Assembly: GCA_021767985.1 (NCBI GenBank)
Contig: JAASSH010000203.1
Coordinates: forward strand, 1 to 5,161
From: Gammaproteobacteria bacterium
GTDB taxonomy: Bacteria > Pseudomonadota > Gammaproteobacteria > GCA-001735895
Reading direction: 5' to 3'
Length of the DNA: 5,161 nucleotides
The position numbers were made by a program, and so were the translations under genes. Position 1 is the first letter of the stretch. Every line of letters begins with the position of its first letter. The notes beneath the pieces are model-generated. The model was not told the DNA's origin. It worked only from the letters and a program-made list of their open reading frames with translations, and did no database searches. Positions 1 through 4,746 of this stretch are shown in pieces.

Positions 1-498
1 CTTGGTGTCATAATCCATCGTGCTCAACACCACGCCAACGCTCAAACCAAGAAAATTGTATATCTGGCCCATCCATTCGGCGTCACGTTCGGCCAGATAA
101 TCGTTGACGGTGACGATATGCACGCCCTTGCCGCTGATCGCATTAAGATAGGCCGGCAGGGTAGCCACCAGAGTCTTGCCTTCACCGGTGCGCATCTCGG
201 TGATCTGATTATTATGCAGGATCATGCCGCCGATAAGCTGAACATCGTAGTGACGCAGGCCCAGTGCGCGCACCGAGGCTTCACGGCACACGGCAAAGGC
301 TTCGTCGAGTAATTGCTCGAGCGTCTCGCCAGCGGCAAAGCGTTCCCTGAACTCTTCGGTTTTCTGGGTTAATTGCGCATCTTCGAGCGCCTGTAATTCC
401 GGCTCCAGCTGGTTAATGCGGGAAACACGCTGCTTGAGCTTCTTGATGATTCGGTCATTACGAGTGCCGAACACGGTTTTTATGGCTTTGGACAACAT
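1..498 (-). CDS. secA: SecA preprotein translocase ATPase, N-terminal part (cut by window edge)
   Basis: This is the start of SecA, the motor ATPase that drives unfolded preproteins through the SecYEG channel at the inner membrane. Only 166 codons are visible, against about 900 for a full SecA; the gene continues past position 1. The N-terminus ([16 protein letters not shown]) lines up with E. coli SecA without gaps. The segment [16 protein letters not shown] (about residues 77-92) and the Walker A motif MRTGEGKT (about residues 102-109) belong to nucleotide-binding domain 1. [14 protein letters not shown] (about residues 130-143) is the usual SecA sequence after it. The ATG at 498 is chosen because it matches the family N-terminus. 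No good Shine-Dalgarno sequence precedes it, which is notable for an essential gene. It lies 87 bases after the M23 peptidase stop. No secM-like arrest-peptide gene precedes it, unlike in E. coli. Identity is very secure. Confidence 0.98.
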   Translation of the reverse strand, partial: MLSKAIKTVFGTRNDRIIKKLKQRVSRINQLEPELQALEDAQLTQKTEEFRERFAAGETLEQLLDEAFAVCREASVRALGLRHYDVQLIGGMILHNNQITEMRTGEGKTLVATLPAYLNAISGKGVHIVTVNDYLAERDAEWMGQIYNFLGLSVGVVLSTMDYDTK

Positions 499-503
499 CG
501 TAC

Positions 504-526
504 GACTGCTATAACAGGACTGCTAT
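504..526. repeat. Direct repeat of 9 bases upstream of secA
   Basis: GACTGCTAT occurs at 504-512 and again at 518-526, a 14-base period, ending 6 bases before the secA ATG. The repeat occupies the region where a ribosome binding site would be expected. It may be a chance duplication or a binding site for a regulator; the sequence does not decide. Confidence 0.5.
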
Positions 527-541
527 CAGAGATGGAGTTTA

Positions 542-557
542 CTTGAAAGGTTTCAAG
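542..557. repeat. Perfect 16-bp palindrome (operator-like) between M23 peptidase and secA
   Basis: CTTGAAAGGTTTCAAG has 7-base arms (542-548 and 551-557) around two central bases. As RNA it could form only a weak 5-bp stem with a 6-base loop, and no run of U follows it on the minus strand, so a rho-independent terminator is unlikely. The symmetry fits a dimeric DNA-binding protein better. No regulator is identified. Confidence 0.5.
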
Positions 558-585
558 CGGGCGGCTGAAATAAACGACGCCTCGA

Positions 586-1500
586 TCAATTCGTAGCGCG
601 GATAAATCGCACCGGATTCATCTCGCGTCCGTTCTTCAGCACTTCAAAGTGCACGTGGGGACCCGTAGAACGACCAGATGAACCAATTTCAGCAATTTGA
701 AAACCTTTCTCGACTGTATCGCCCACTGATACCAGCAAGCGTGAATTATGCGCATAGCGTGTTGTGTAACCGTTACCGTGCGCAATGTCGATAACGTTGC
801 CGTAACCATAACGCTTGCCGGCGTAAGTGACCACACCCTTGGCAACCGCAATAACCTGACCACCCAGTTTCCCGGCAAAGTCGATGCCTTTATGCATTTC
901 TCGCCGCCCTGAAAGGGGGTGAGTACGCATGCCGTAATAGGACGAAATCCAGCCCTTGGTGATTGGACGGCCACTGGGCTGGATTTCCTTCTGCAGGTTT
1001 TCGTCCAGCACCAGGTTCTCCAGCACCACGAGCTGATTTTCCCGGTTTTCGAGTTCGAAGCTCAACTGCTCGATTGCCTGCGATAACTCGTCGGGTTCCA
1101 GTCCCATGTTGGTGACCGTTTCGGGACCACCCAGTGCGGGGGTCAGATTAAAATCGAACTCGGCCTTGTCGATACTGGCCATGCGCACCAGTTTGCGTCC
1201 CAGGGCGTCGAGTCGCATCACGTGCGCCTGCAGCAGACCGATACGCGACGACAAAGCGTCGATGTTGGCATCGGCCTCTTCGCGGATATGCTTGAGTTGT
1301 ACCTGCTGACGGTGAACGTCTGCCTGCCACTCGTCGATCAGGGCCTGGTTGTCCTGGCTTGGATTCATACTGTAACCAACGTAAACGGAGCCCGCTACCA
1401 GCAGACCCAGCATTCCCATCATTACCAGCAAATGCAGCGGCTTTTTAAGATTCAGTCCGCAGATTTGGCCTCGATTTGATGACAGAAACAGTATATTCAC
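586..1500 (-). CDS. Membrane-anchored M23 (LytM-type) peptidoglycan metallopeptidase
   Basis: This 304-residue protein probably cuts peptide bonds in peptidoglycan on the periplasmic face of the inner membrane. Residues 1-20 are a short, basic cytoplasmic stretch. About 21-43 form one hydrophobic membrane segment with no clear cleavage site. About 50-110 and 135-172 are charged heptad-like stretches likely to form coiled coil. The M23 domain spans about 180-300. Zinc ligands H203 and D207 (HKGID) and H284 (second His of HVH) are present, as are the catalytic histidines H251 and H282. Their spacing closely follows S. aureus LytM, so the enzyme looks active, unlike degenerate LytM activators such as EnvC. 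The start is GTG at 1500, preceded by AGGTGA; no alternative start lies close by before M27. It begins 7 bases after the lpxC stop, whose TAG overlaps this binding site, so translational coupling is likely. An M23 gene between lpxC and secA is also known in other gammaproteobacteria such as Pseudomonas. The exact bond cleaved is not known. Confidence 0.93.
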   Translation of the reverse strand: MNILFLSSNRGQICGLNLKKPLHLLVMMGMLGLLVAGSVYVGYSMNPSQDNQALIDEWQADVHRQQVQLKHIREEADANIDALSSRIGLLQAHVMRLDALGRKLVRMASIDKAEFDFNLTPALGGPETVTNMGLEPDELSQAIEQLSFELENRENQLVVLENLVLDENLQKEIQPSGRPITKGWISSYYGMRTHPLSGRREMHKGIDFAGKLGGQVIAVAKGVVTYAGKRYGYGNVIDIAHGNGYTTRYAHNSRLLVSVGDTVEKGFQIAEIGSSGRSTGPHVHFEVLKNGREMNPVRFIRATN

Positions 1501-1503
1501 GGA

Positions 1504-1509
1504 TCACCT
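1504..1509 (-). promoter_or_regulatory. Ribosome binding site of the M23 gene overlapping the lpxC stop
   Basis: AGGTGA on the minus strand lies 3 bases before the GTG at 1500 and overlaps the lpxC TAG (1510-1508). It supports the GTG start and suggests that ribosomes finishing lpxC re-initiate on the peptidase gene. Confidence 0.7.
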
Positions 1510-2422
1510 ATATCGCTGCTTCCACAGGTTGCGCATAGGATATCGGCGCGGTCGAGGCGTCCTCGAATGTCACCTCTTCCCAGGCATCGGTATCGGCCAG
1601 CAAGGCCAGCAACAGTCGATTGTTGAGTGCGTGTCCCGACTTGTAGCCGGAAAAGGCGCCGATGAGACTGTGACCGAGCAGATATAAATCTCCGATCGAA
1701 TCCAGGATCTTGTGCTTGACGAACTCGTTGTCGTAACGCAAACCGTCCTCGTTCAATACCCGGTAATCGTCGAGCACTATGGCATTGTCCTGGCTGCCAC
1801 CGAGCGCAAGATTATTGGCTCGCAGATATTCGATATCCTTTTGAAAACCGAAGGTACGGGCACGGCTGACTTCCTTGACAAAAGAAGTGGTGGAAAAATT
1901 GATGTGACAGGTTTGCTTTTGCCTGGTGAACAGGGGGTGATCGAAATCGATCTCGAAACTGACCTTGAAACCGTTAAAAGGCTGGAACTCAACCCACTTG
2001 TCGCCTTCTTCGACACGCACCGTCTTTTTGATTTTAATGAATTTCTTGGCCTGGTTCTGCTCGACGATTCCAGCGGACTGGATCAGGAAGACAAAAGGCC
2101 CTGAGCTACCATCCATAATCGGAACTTCTTCGGCACTCAGATCGATATAGGCGTTATCGATTCCGAGGCCCGCGATTGCTGACAGCAGGTGTTCGACCGT
2201 CGAAATACGGACACCGTCTTCCACCAGCGTGGTCGACAAGTTGGTATCACCGACTTTTTCGGGACGGGCCAGGATTTCGACCGGTTCGTCCAGGTCGATG
2301 CGGCGAAAACGGATACCCGAATCGATCGGTGCCGGCCGCAGTGTTAAATACACTTTTTTCCCTGTATGCAAACCCACACCCATGGCGCGAATGACATTTT
2401 TCAACGTGCGCTGTTTAATCAA
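1508..2422 (-). CDS. lpxC: UDP-3-O-acyl-N-acetylglucosamine deacetylase
   Basis: LpxC removes the acetyl group from UDP-3-O-acyl-GlcNAc, the committed step of lipid A synthesis, in the cytoplasm. The protein has 304 residues (E. coli: 305) and aligns end to end. The motif STVEH gives catalytic E77 and zinc ligand H78; HKILD gives zinc ligands H237 and D241; KSGH gives catalytic H264. Each is one position below the E. coli number. The start is TTG at 2422, forced by the family N-terminus MIKQRTLK; no in-frame ATG, GTG or TTG lies close upstream. Only a weak GGGAAG precedes it at 5 bases. The C-terminus ends in small non-polar residues (EAAI), loosely like the E. coli tail recognised by the FtsH protease, but FtsH control here is inference. 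It lies 190 bases after the PilZ gene, so probably has its own promoter, and is followed at once by the M23 gene. ftsZ, its upstream neighbour in E. coli, is absent. Confidence 0.98.
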   Translation of the reverse strand: MIKQRTLKNVIRAMGVGLHTGKKVYLTLRPAPIDSGIRFRRIDLDEPVEILARPEKVGDTNLSTTLVEDGVRISTVEHLLSAIAGLGIDNAYIDLSAEEVPIMDGSSGPFVFLIQSAGIVEQNQAKKFIKIKKTVRVEEGDKWVEFQPFNGFKVSFEIDFDHPLFTRQKQTCHINFSTTSFVKEVSRARTFGFQKDIEYLRANNLALGGSQDNAIVLDDYRVLNEDGLRYDNEFVKHKILDSIGDLYLLGHSLIGAFSGYKSGHALNNRLLLALLADTDAWEEVTFEDASTAPISYAQPVEAAI

Positions 2423-2442
2423 GACCGCTTCCCAAAAAACAT
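2419..2442 (-). other. Possible 7-codon upstream reading frame overlapping the lpxC start
   Basis: The nearest ATG upstream of lpxC (2442) opens a different frame encoding MFFGKRS. It closes with TGA at 2421-2419, which overlaps the lpxC TTG in the arrangement TTGA. That geometry could allow re-initiation on the weak lpxC start. However, the ATG has no visible ribosome binding site, and a frame this short arises easily by chance, so translation is doubtful. Confidence 0.2.
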
Positions 2443-2457
2443 GAATAAATTCAGAAA

Positions 2458-2487
2458 GTTAGCGCTGATCGCTCTTATACCGCTAAC
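2458..2487 (-). repeat. Inverted repeat / possible leader stem-loop upstream of lpxC
   Basis: GTTAGCG (2458-2464) and CGCTAAC (2481-2487) are perfect 7-base arms around a 16-base loop, 36 to 65 bases before the lpxC start codon. One arm can instead pair within AGCG-N5-CGCT (2461-2473), so two exclusive foldings exist. No U-run follows directly, so a terminator is unlikely. It could be an mRNA leader structure or an operator: the loop includes TATAAG on the minus strand, similar to a -10 box. Which of these applies cannot be told from sequence. Confidence 0.5.
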
Positions 2488-2496
2488 CGACCAGCA

Positions 2497-2525
2497 ATGA
2501 TGGCTGATTTCCGCCAGAAAATCAA
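2497..2525 (-). promoter_or_regulatory. Candidate sigma-70 promoter for lpxC (weak)
   Basis: TTGATT (2525-2520) and CATCAT (2502-2497) are separated by 17 bases; each matches the housekeeping consensus at four of six positions. Transcription would begin near 2490, placing the inverted repeat at the 5' end of the lpxC message. In an AT-rich gap such matches occur by chance, so this is only a candidate. Confidence 0.25.
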
Positions 2526-2612
2526 TCCAATTCAATAGAATGCTCTAATAAATGCCTGAAATCTCAGAAACTTTCTATACCCTTGAAACTAGCACAAATT
2601 GGCAAAATTGCA

Positions 2613-2996
2613 TCAAACTGGACCATGATTTTGCCTGATTTTCGACTTTTGCAGCTCAAGAATATAAGAGTGTAGTAGATTTTCGGCCTCTTCGTGAATA
2701 TCCCTGAAGCAACATCTGCAGAGATCCTTCTGTTTCGCCACCACTTCGAGGACTACCGGGAAAACCTTGCCTTCGTCCGGTAACCGAATCCTTGCGGCAT
2801 AGCGGCTGCCGACCTCGAACCTGTCGGCGCGAAACGCGACGCCGGTGCCGCTGATATTGAGCGCGTTGAAGTCCTCGTCCTTGATCGAAATAATCACGGG
2901 ACGATCGCTGTCTGGCGCGATTCGATAGGCCGCCCGGTTATCGCTGTGACGCGAATCGAGAGCGACCTCAATTGTCTTTTTCTTTTTCCAGAACAA
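2613..2996 (-). CDS. Single-domain PilZ protein, probable c-di-GMP receptor in the stator operon
   Basis: This is a small cytoplasmic protein of 127 residues from the chosen start. It carries the two PilZ c-di-GMP signatures: RxxxR (R21-R25, RAAYR) and NxSxxG (N47-G52, NISGTG), followed by a beta-rich stretch to about residue 97 and a charged helical tail. No N-terminal YcgR/PilZN domain is present, so it is not a full-length YcgR flagellar brake. A cysteine cluster (C93, C95, C96) sits near the end of the PilZ fold. The start is TTG at 2996 because GGAGAG (3008-3003) lies 6 bases before it. A TTG at 3002 abuts that site, and an ATG at 3065 would force a 98-base overlap with motB and add residues unrelated to PilZ. 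The gene overlaps the end of motB by 29 bases in another frame, so translation is probably coupled. By position it likely adjusts motor output to c-di-GMP; that role is inference. Confidence 0.85.
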   Translation of the reverse strand: MFWKKKKTIEVALDSRHSDNRAAYRIAPDSDRPVIISIKDEDFNALNISGTGVAFRADRFEVGSRYAARIRLPDEGKVFPVVLEVVAKQKDLCRCCFRDIHEEAENLLHSYILELQKSKIRQNHGPV

Positions 2997-3720
2997 ATTC
3001 AACTCTCCGATTTCTTGCCCTGTTATCGGTACTGTTGTTTTCGACCAACGGCAGGTAGTCCGCATAACCGGTGGCAGTCATGCGCTCGGGGTCGATGCCC
3101 TGCTCGATAAAAAATCGTAACACCGTGGTCGCGCGCACCGCCGATAGCTCCCAGTTGGATGGATATCGGGCGGTTTGAATACTCTGATCGTCGGTATGTC
3201 CGCGAATCGCAATTCGGTAGTCGGCATAATCGCGGAACATTTGTCCGAGATTGGCAAATATATAGCGGGCACGGTCCTTGAGCTCGGCCTGGCCCGACGC
3301 AAACAGATAGCGGCCGTCGATCTGCAAATTGATCTGGTCGCCGTCATAGGTCAGCGCTACGCTATCGGCGATATCTGAATATTCGATCATACTTTCCATT
3401 TCCGAGACCAGGGCCGGTTTTACGGTGTCTATCGGAACCGTACCCGGGTTCATGCCCAGCATATCTTCGACTGCCTTCAACGGCTCCGGGTTTCTGCCCT
3501 TACGTGTGGCGAAATCGATAATACTGATCTGGCTGCCATCGCCGTCGATCACCTGCACTGACTCGATCAGCTCCTTGTAGGCCTCGTCTTCAAAATCTGC
3601 AAGCGTGTAAAGCAGAATGAAAAACACCAGAATCAGCGTCATCATGTCGGCAAAAGTTACCACCCAGGCACTGCCGCCCTCTTCGTCCTCGAACATATTG
3701 CTCAGCGAACTGGCCGACAT
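2968..3720 (-). CDS. motB: Flagellar stator protein MotB/PomB type
   Basis: This 250-residue subunit of the flagellar stator pairs with MotA to form the ion channel and anchors the complex to peptidoglycan. A short acidic cytoplasmic N-terminus (residues 1-16) precedes one membrane segment (about 17-40). The segment carries the ion-binding aspartate D25 in TFADMMTL, equivalent to E. coli D32 and Vibrio PomB D24. A periplasmic linker follows. The OmpA/MotB peptidoglycan-binding domain covers about residues 130-247, with GHTDD (174-178), NWELSAVRA (189-197) and RARNRRVEF (234-242). The membrane segment resembles sodium-type PomB/MotS more than E. coli MotB, but ion choice cannot be proven from it. 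The start ATG at 3720 has GGGAG 8 bases upstream and overlaps the motA stop as TAATG, so the partners are probably translationally coupled. Its 3' end overlaps the PilZ gene. Confidence 0.95.
   Translation of the reverse strand: MSASSLSNMFEDEEGGSAWVVTFADMMTLILVFFILLYTLADFEDEAYKELIESVQVIDGDGSQISIIDFATRKGRNPEPLKAVEDMLGMNPGTVPIDTVKPALVSEMESMIEYSDIADSVALTYDGDQINLQIDGRYLFASGQAELKDRARYIFANLGQMFRDYADYRIAIRGHTDDQSIQTARYPSNWELSAVRATTVLRFFIEQGIDPERMTATGYADYLPLVENNSTDNRARNRRVEFVLEKEKDN
3003..3008 (-). promoter_or_regulatory. Ribosome binding site deciding the PilZ start, inside motB
   Basis: GGAGAG on the minus strand lies 6 bases before the TTG at 2996 and is embedded in the last codons of motB. It favours the TTG at 2996 over the TTG at 3002, which directly abuts it, and over the distant ATG at 3065. 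Confidence 0.65.
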
Positions 3721-4493
3721 TAGCTGCGCTCCCTTAGCTTCTGCATCGGCTTGCGCTGCCTGGCCGGTACGAAGGAAGACAATTTCTCGTATACCGAGAG
3801 CGGGTTATTGTCCTGCAGGATACTGACCGCCCCCTGAAAGATTATTTCGAAGGTCATTACTTCGGCCAGGGTCCTGGATCGCAGTTTGCCGGCGATAGGC
3901 AGGAATATCGCGGTCGATAACAGGGTGCCGTAAAAAGTGGTCAGCAACGCTATGGCCATCGCCGGACCGAGGTTATCCGGACTGGCCAGCAGCGACAGCA
4001 TCTGGATCAAACCGATCAGCGTGCCGAGCATACCGAAGGACGGCGCGTACAGCGCCATCTTGCGGAACACATCCTGCACGATGTAATGGCGCATTTGCAT
4101 CGATTCGATTTCGGTGCGCATCGCGCTGCGCAGCGTTTCCTCGTCGGCCGCGTCGGCGATCAGCGTGCACACGCGTTTCAGGAAAGGCGAGTTGGTTTTA
4201 ACATCCATCAAACTGAGCAATCCCTTGCGGCGGCTGATAGTGCCGAGCTTGATCATGGTATTGATCAATTCCTGCGAATCCTGCTTGGGCGAGGAAAACA
4301 CGAAATAGGCGCTTCTGAAGGCGGTCCAGACGTCCCTGAACTGGAACGTCAACAGGGTTGCCGCCATGGTGCCACCCAGAACGATCATGATTCCCGGCAC
4401 GTTCATGAAATGGTGTACATCGCCGCCGAGAATAATCGCGGAAACGATAAGTCCAATACCGGAAATGATGCCGATTAACGAGGCAAGATCCAT
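3720..4493 (-). CDS. motA: Flagellar stator protein MotA/PomA type
   Basis: This 257-residue inner-membrane protein forms the stator ring around MotB and pushes on the rotor protein FliG. Four membrane segments lie near residues 2-22, 31-50, 149-171 and 178-202. The large cytoplasmic loop between the second and third holds the charged patch RRK (88-90), in the place of the rotor-contacting patch of PomA. The channel helices read APSFGMLGTLIGLIQML (150-166) and GPAMAIALLTTFYG (176-189). They align with Vibrio PomA (253 residues) without shift, keeping P151, T158, T185 and T186. Those threonines are linked to sodium coupling in PomA, so a sodium-driven motor is likely but not certain. The start ATG at 4493 has GGGAG 4 bases upstream. 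A sigma-28 promoter match lies 43 to 69 bases upstream. The stop overlaps the motB start by one base. pomA would be an equally fair name. Confidence 0.95.
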   Translation of the reverse strand: MDLASLIGIISGIGLIVSAIILGGDVHHFMNVPGIMIVLGGTMAATLLTFQFRDVWTAFRSAYFVFSSPKQDSQELINTMIKLGTISRRKGLLSLMDVKTNSPFLKRVCTLIADAADEETLRSAMRTEIESMQMRHYIVQDVFRKMALYAPSFGMLGTLIGLIQMLSLLASPDNLGPAMAIALLTTFYGTLLSTAIFLPIAGKLRSRTLAEVMTFEIIFQGAVSILQDNNPLSVYEKLSSFVPARQRKPMQKLRERS

Positions 4494-4746
4494 AGTGCTC
4501 CCAAATGCGTCGAAACAGAACTGGTGACGCCCTATAGATCGGCAGCAAAGCGGGAATCTTTAAACCTCGCGATCATTTTTCGGTAGCATTTTGGCAACGC
4601 GAGCGGTATCGGGAATGTCAGGCGTCGAAGCGTTGATCTAAGTGGGTTTAAACAGGATCAACCAGGCTGTCGTGGAACGCGGCTCAGGCTTGCGGGGATC
4701 TGGCTGTAATCGTTGGCCAGGTACTGGATCCGCGGTCTCGACGGAC
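4494..4746 (-). other. Intergenic region between orn and motA
   Basis: This 253-base gap holds the FliA promoter at its motA end. On the orn side, an imperfect inverted repeat (GCGGGGATC at 4692-4700 against GGATCCGC at 4726-4733) starts 13 bases after the orn stop, but without a T-run it is not a standard terminator. Six GATC sites (4537, 4571, 4635, 4656, 4697, 4727) fall in this short stretch. I see no tRNA, riboswitch or convincing small gene. The downstream neighbours orn has in E. coli and Pseudomonas (tRNA genes, rsgA) are not in this gap. Confidence 0.6.
4536..4562 (-). promoter_or_regulatory. Sigma-28 (FliA) flagellar promoter of motA-motB-PilZ
   Basis: TAAAGATT (4562-4555), an 11-base spacer and GCCGATCT (4543-4536) match the enteric FliA consensus TAAAGTTT-N11-GCCGATAA at 13 of 16 positions with the exact spacing. 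Transcription would begin near 4528, leaving a leader of about 35 bases before the motA ATG. The placement directly before a stator operon, a typical late flagellar target of FliA, supports it strongly. A GATC site (4537-4540) lies within the -10 element. Confidence 0.85.

Larger units (their letters stand above)
499..585 (-). other. Intergenic region between M23 peptidase and secA
   Basis: This 87-base gap would hold the secA leader or promoter. It contains a perfect 16-base palindrome (542-557) and a 9-base direct repeat (504-512 and 518-526), listed separately. I see no T-tract terminator, no strong -35/-10 pair and no strong ribosome binding site. A TTGAAA hexamer inside the palindrome resembles a -35 box, but nothing at the proper spacing resembles a -10 box. 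secA may therefore be read through from lpxC and the peptidase gene. Confidence 0.6.
2423..2612 (-). other. Intergenic region between the PilZ gene and lpxC
   Basis: This 190-base AT-rich gap should hold the end of the motAB-PilZ transcript and the lpxC promoter and leader. It contains a 7-base-arm inverted repeat (2458-2487) and a weak sigma-70-like candidate (2497-2525), listed separately. No hairpin followed by a T-run was seen, so where the upstream transcript ends is unclear. No coding sequence of any size is convincing here on either strand. Confidence 0.6.

Noticed and set aside
118..312. Plus-strand open frame of 64 codons
   Set aside because: Antisense to the secA nucleotide-binding domain; the minus-strand reading is clearly SecA.
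542..557. Palindrome before secA as a transcription terminator
   Set aside because: The central gap is only two bases, the usable RNA stem is about 5 weak pairs, and no U-run follows.
499..585. A secM-like arrest peptide gene before secA
   Set aside because: The gap is only 87 bases and contains no frame with a signal peptide or arrest motif.
1712..2104. Plus-strand open frame of 130 codons
   Set aside because: It lies wholly antisense to the strongly conserved lpxC, has no recognisable motif, and is explained as a mirror frame of lpxC.
2997..3065. Longer PilZ start at ATG 3065 (150 residues)
   Set aside because: It would overlap motB by 98 bases and add 23 residues unrelated to PilZ; GGAGAG positions the start at TTG 2996 instead.
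4086..4478. Plus-strand open frame of 130 codons
   Set aside because: Antisense to motA with a histidine/arginine-rich composition typical of mirror frames; no domain recognised.
4692..4733. Inverted repeat after orn as a rho-independent terminator
   Set aside because: Arms are imperfect with bulges and no run of U follows on the transcribed strand.
4494..4746. A c-di-GMP riboswitch (GEMM) ahead of the stator operon
   Set aside because: Given the PilZ context I looked for the conserved GEMM core but saw no match; the predicted leader after the FliA promoter is only about 35 bases.
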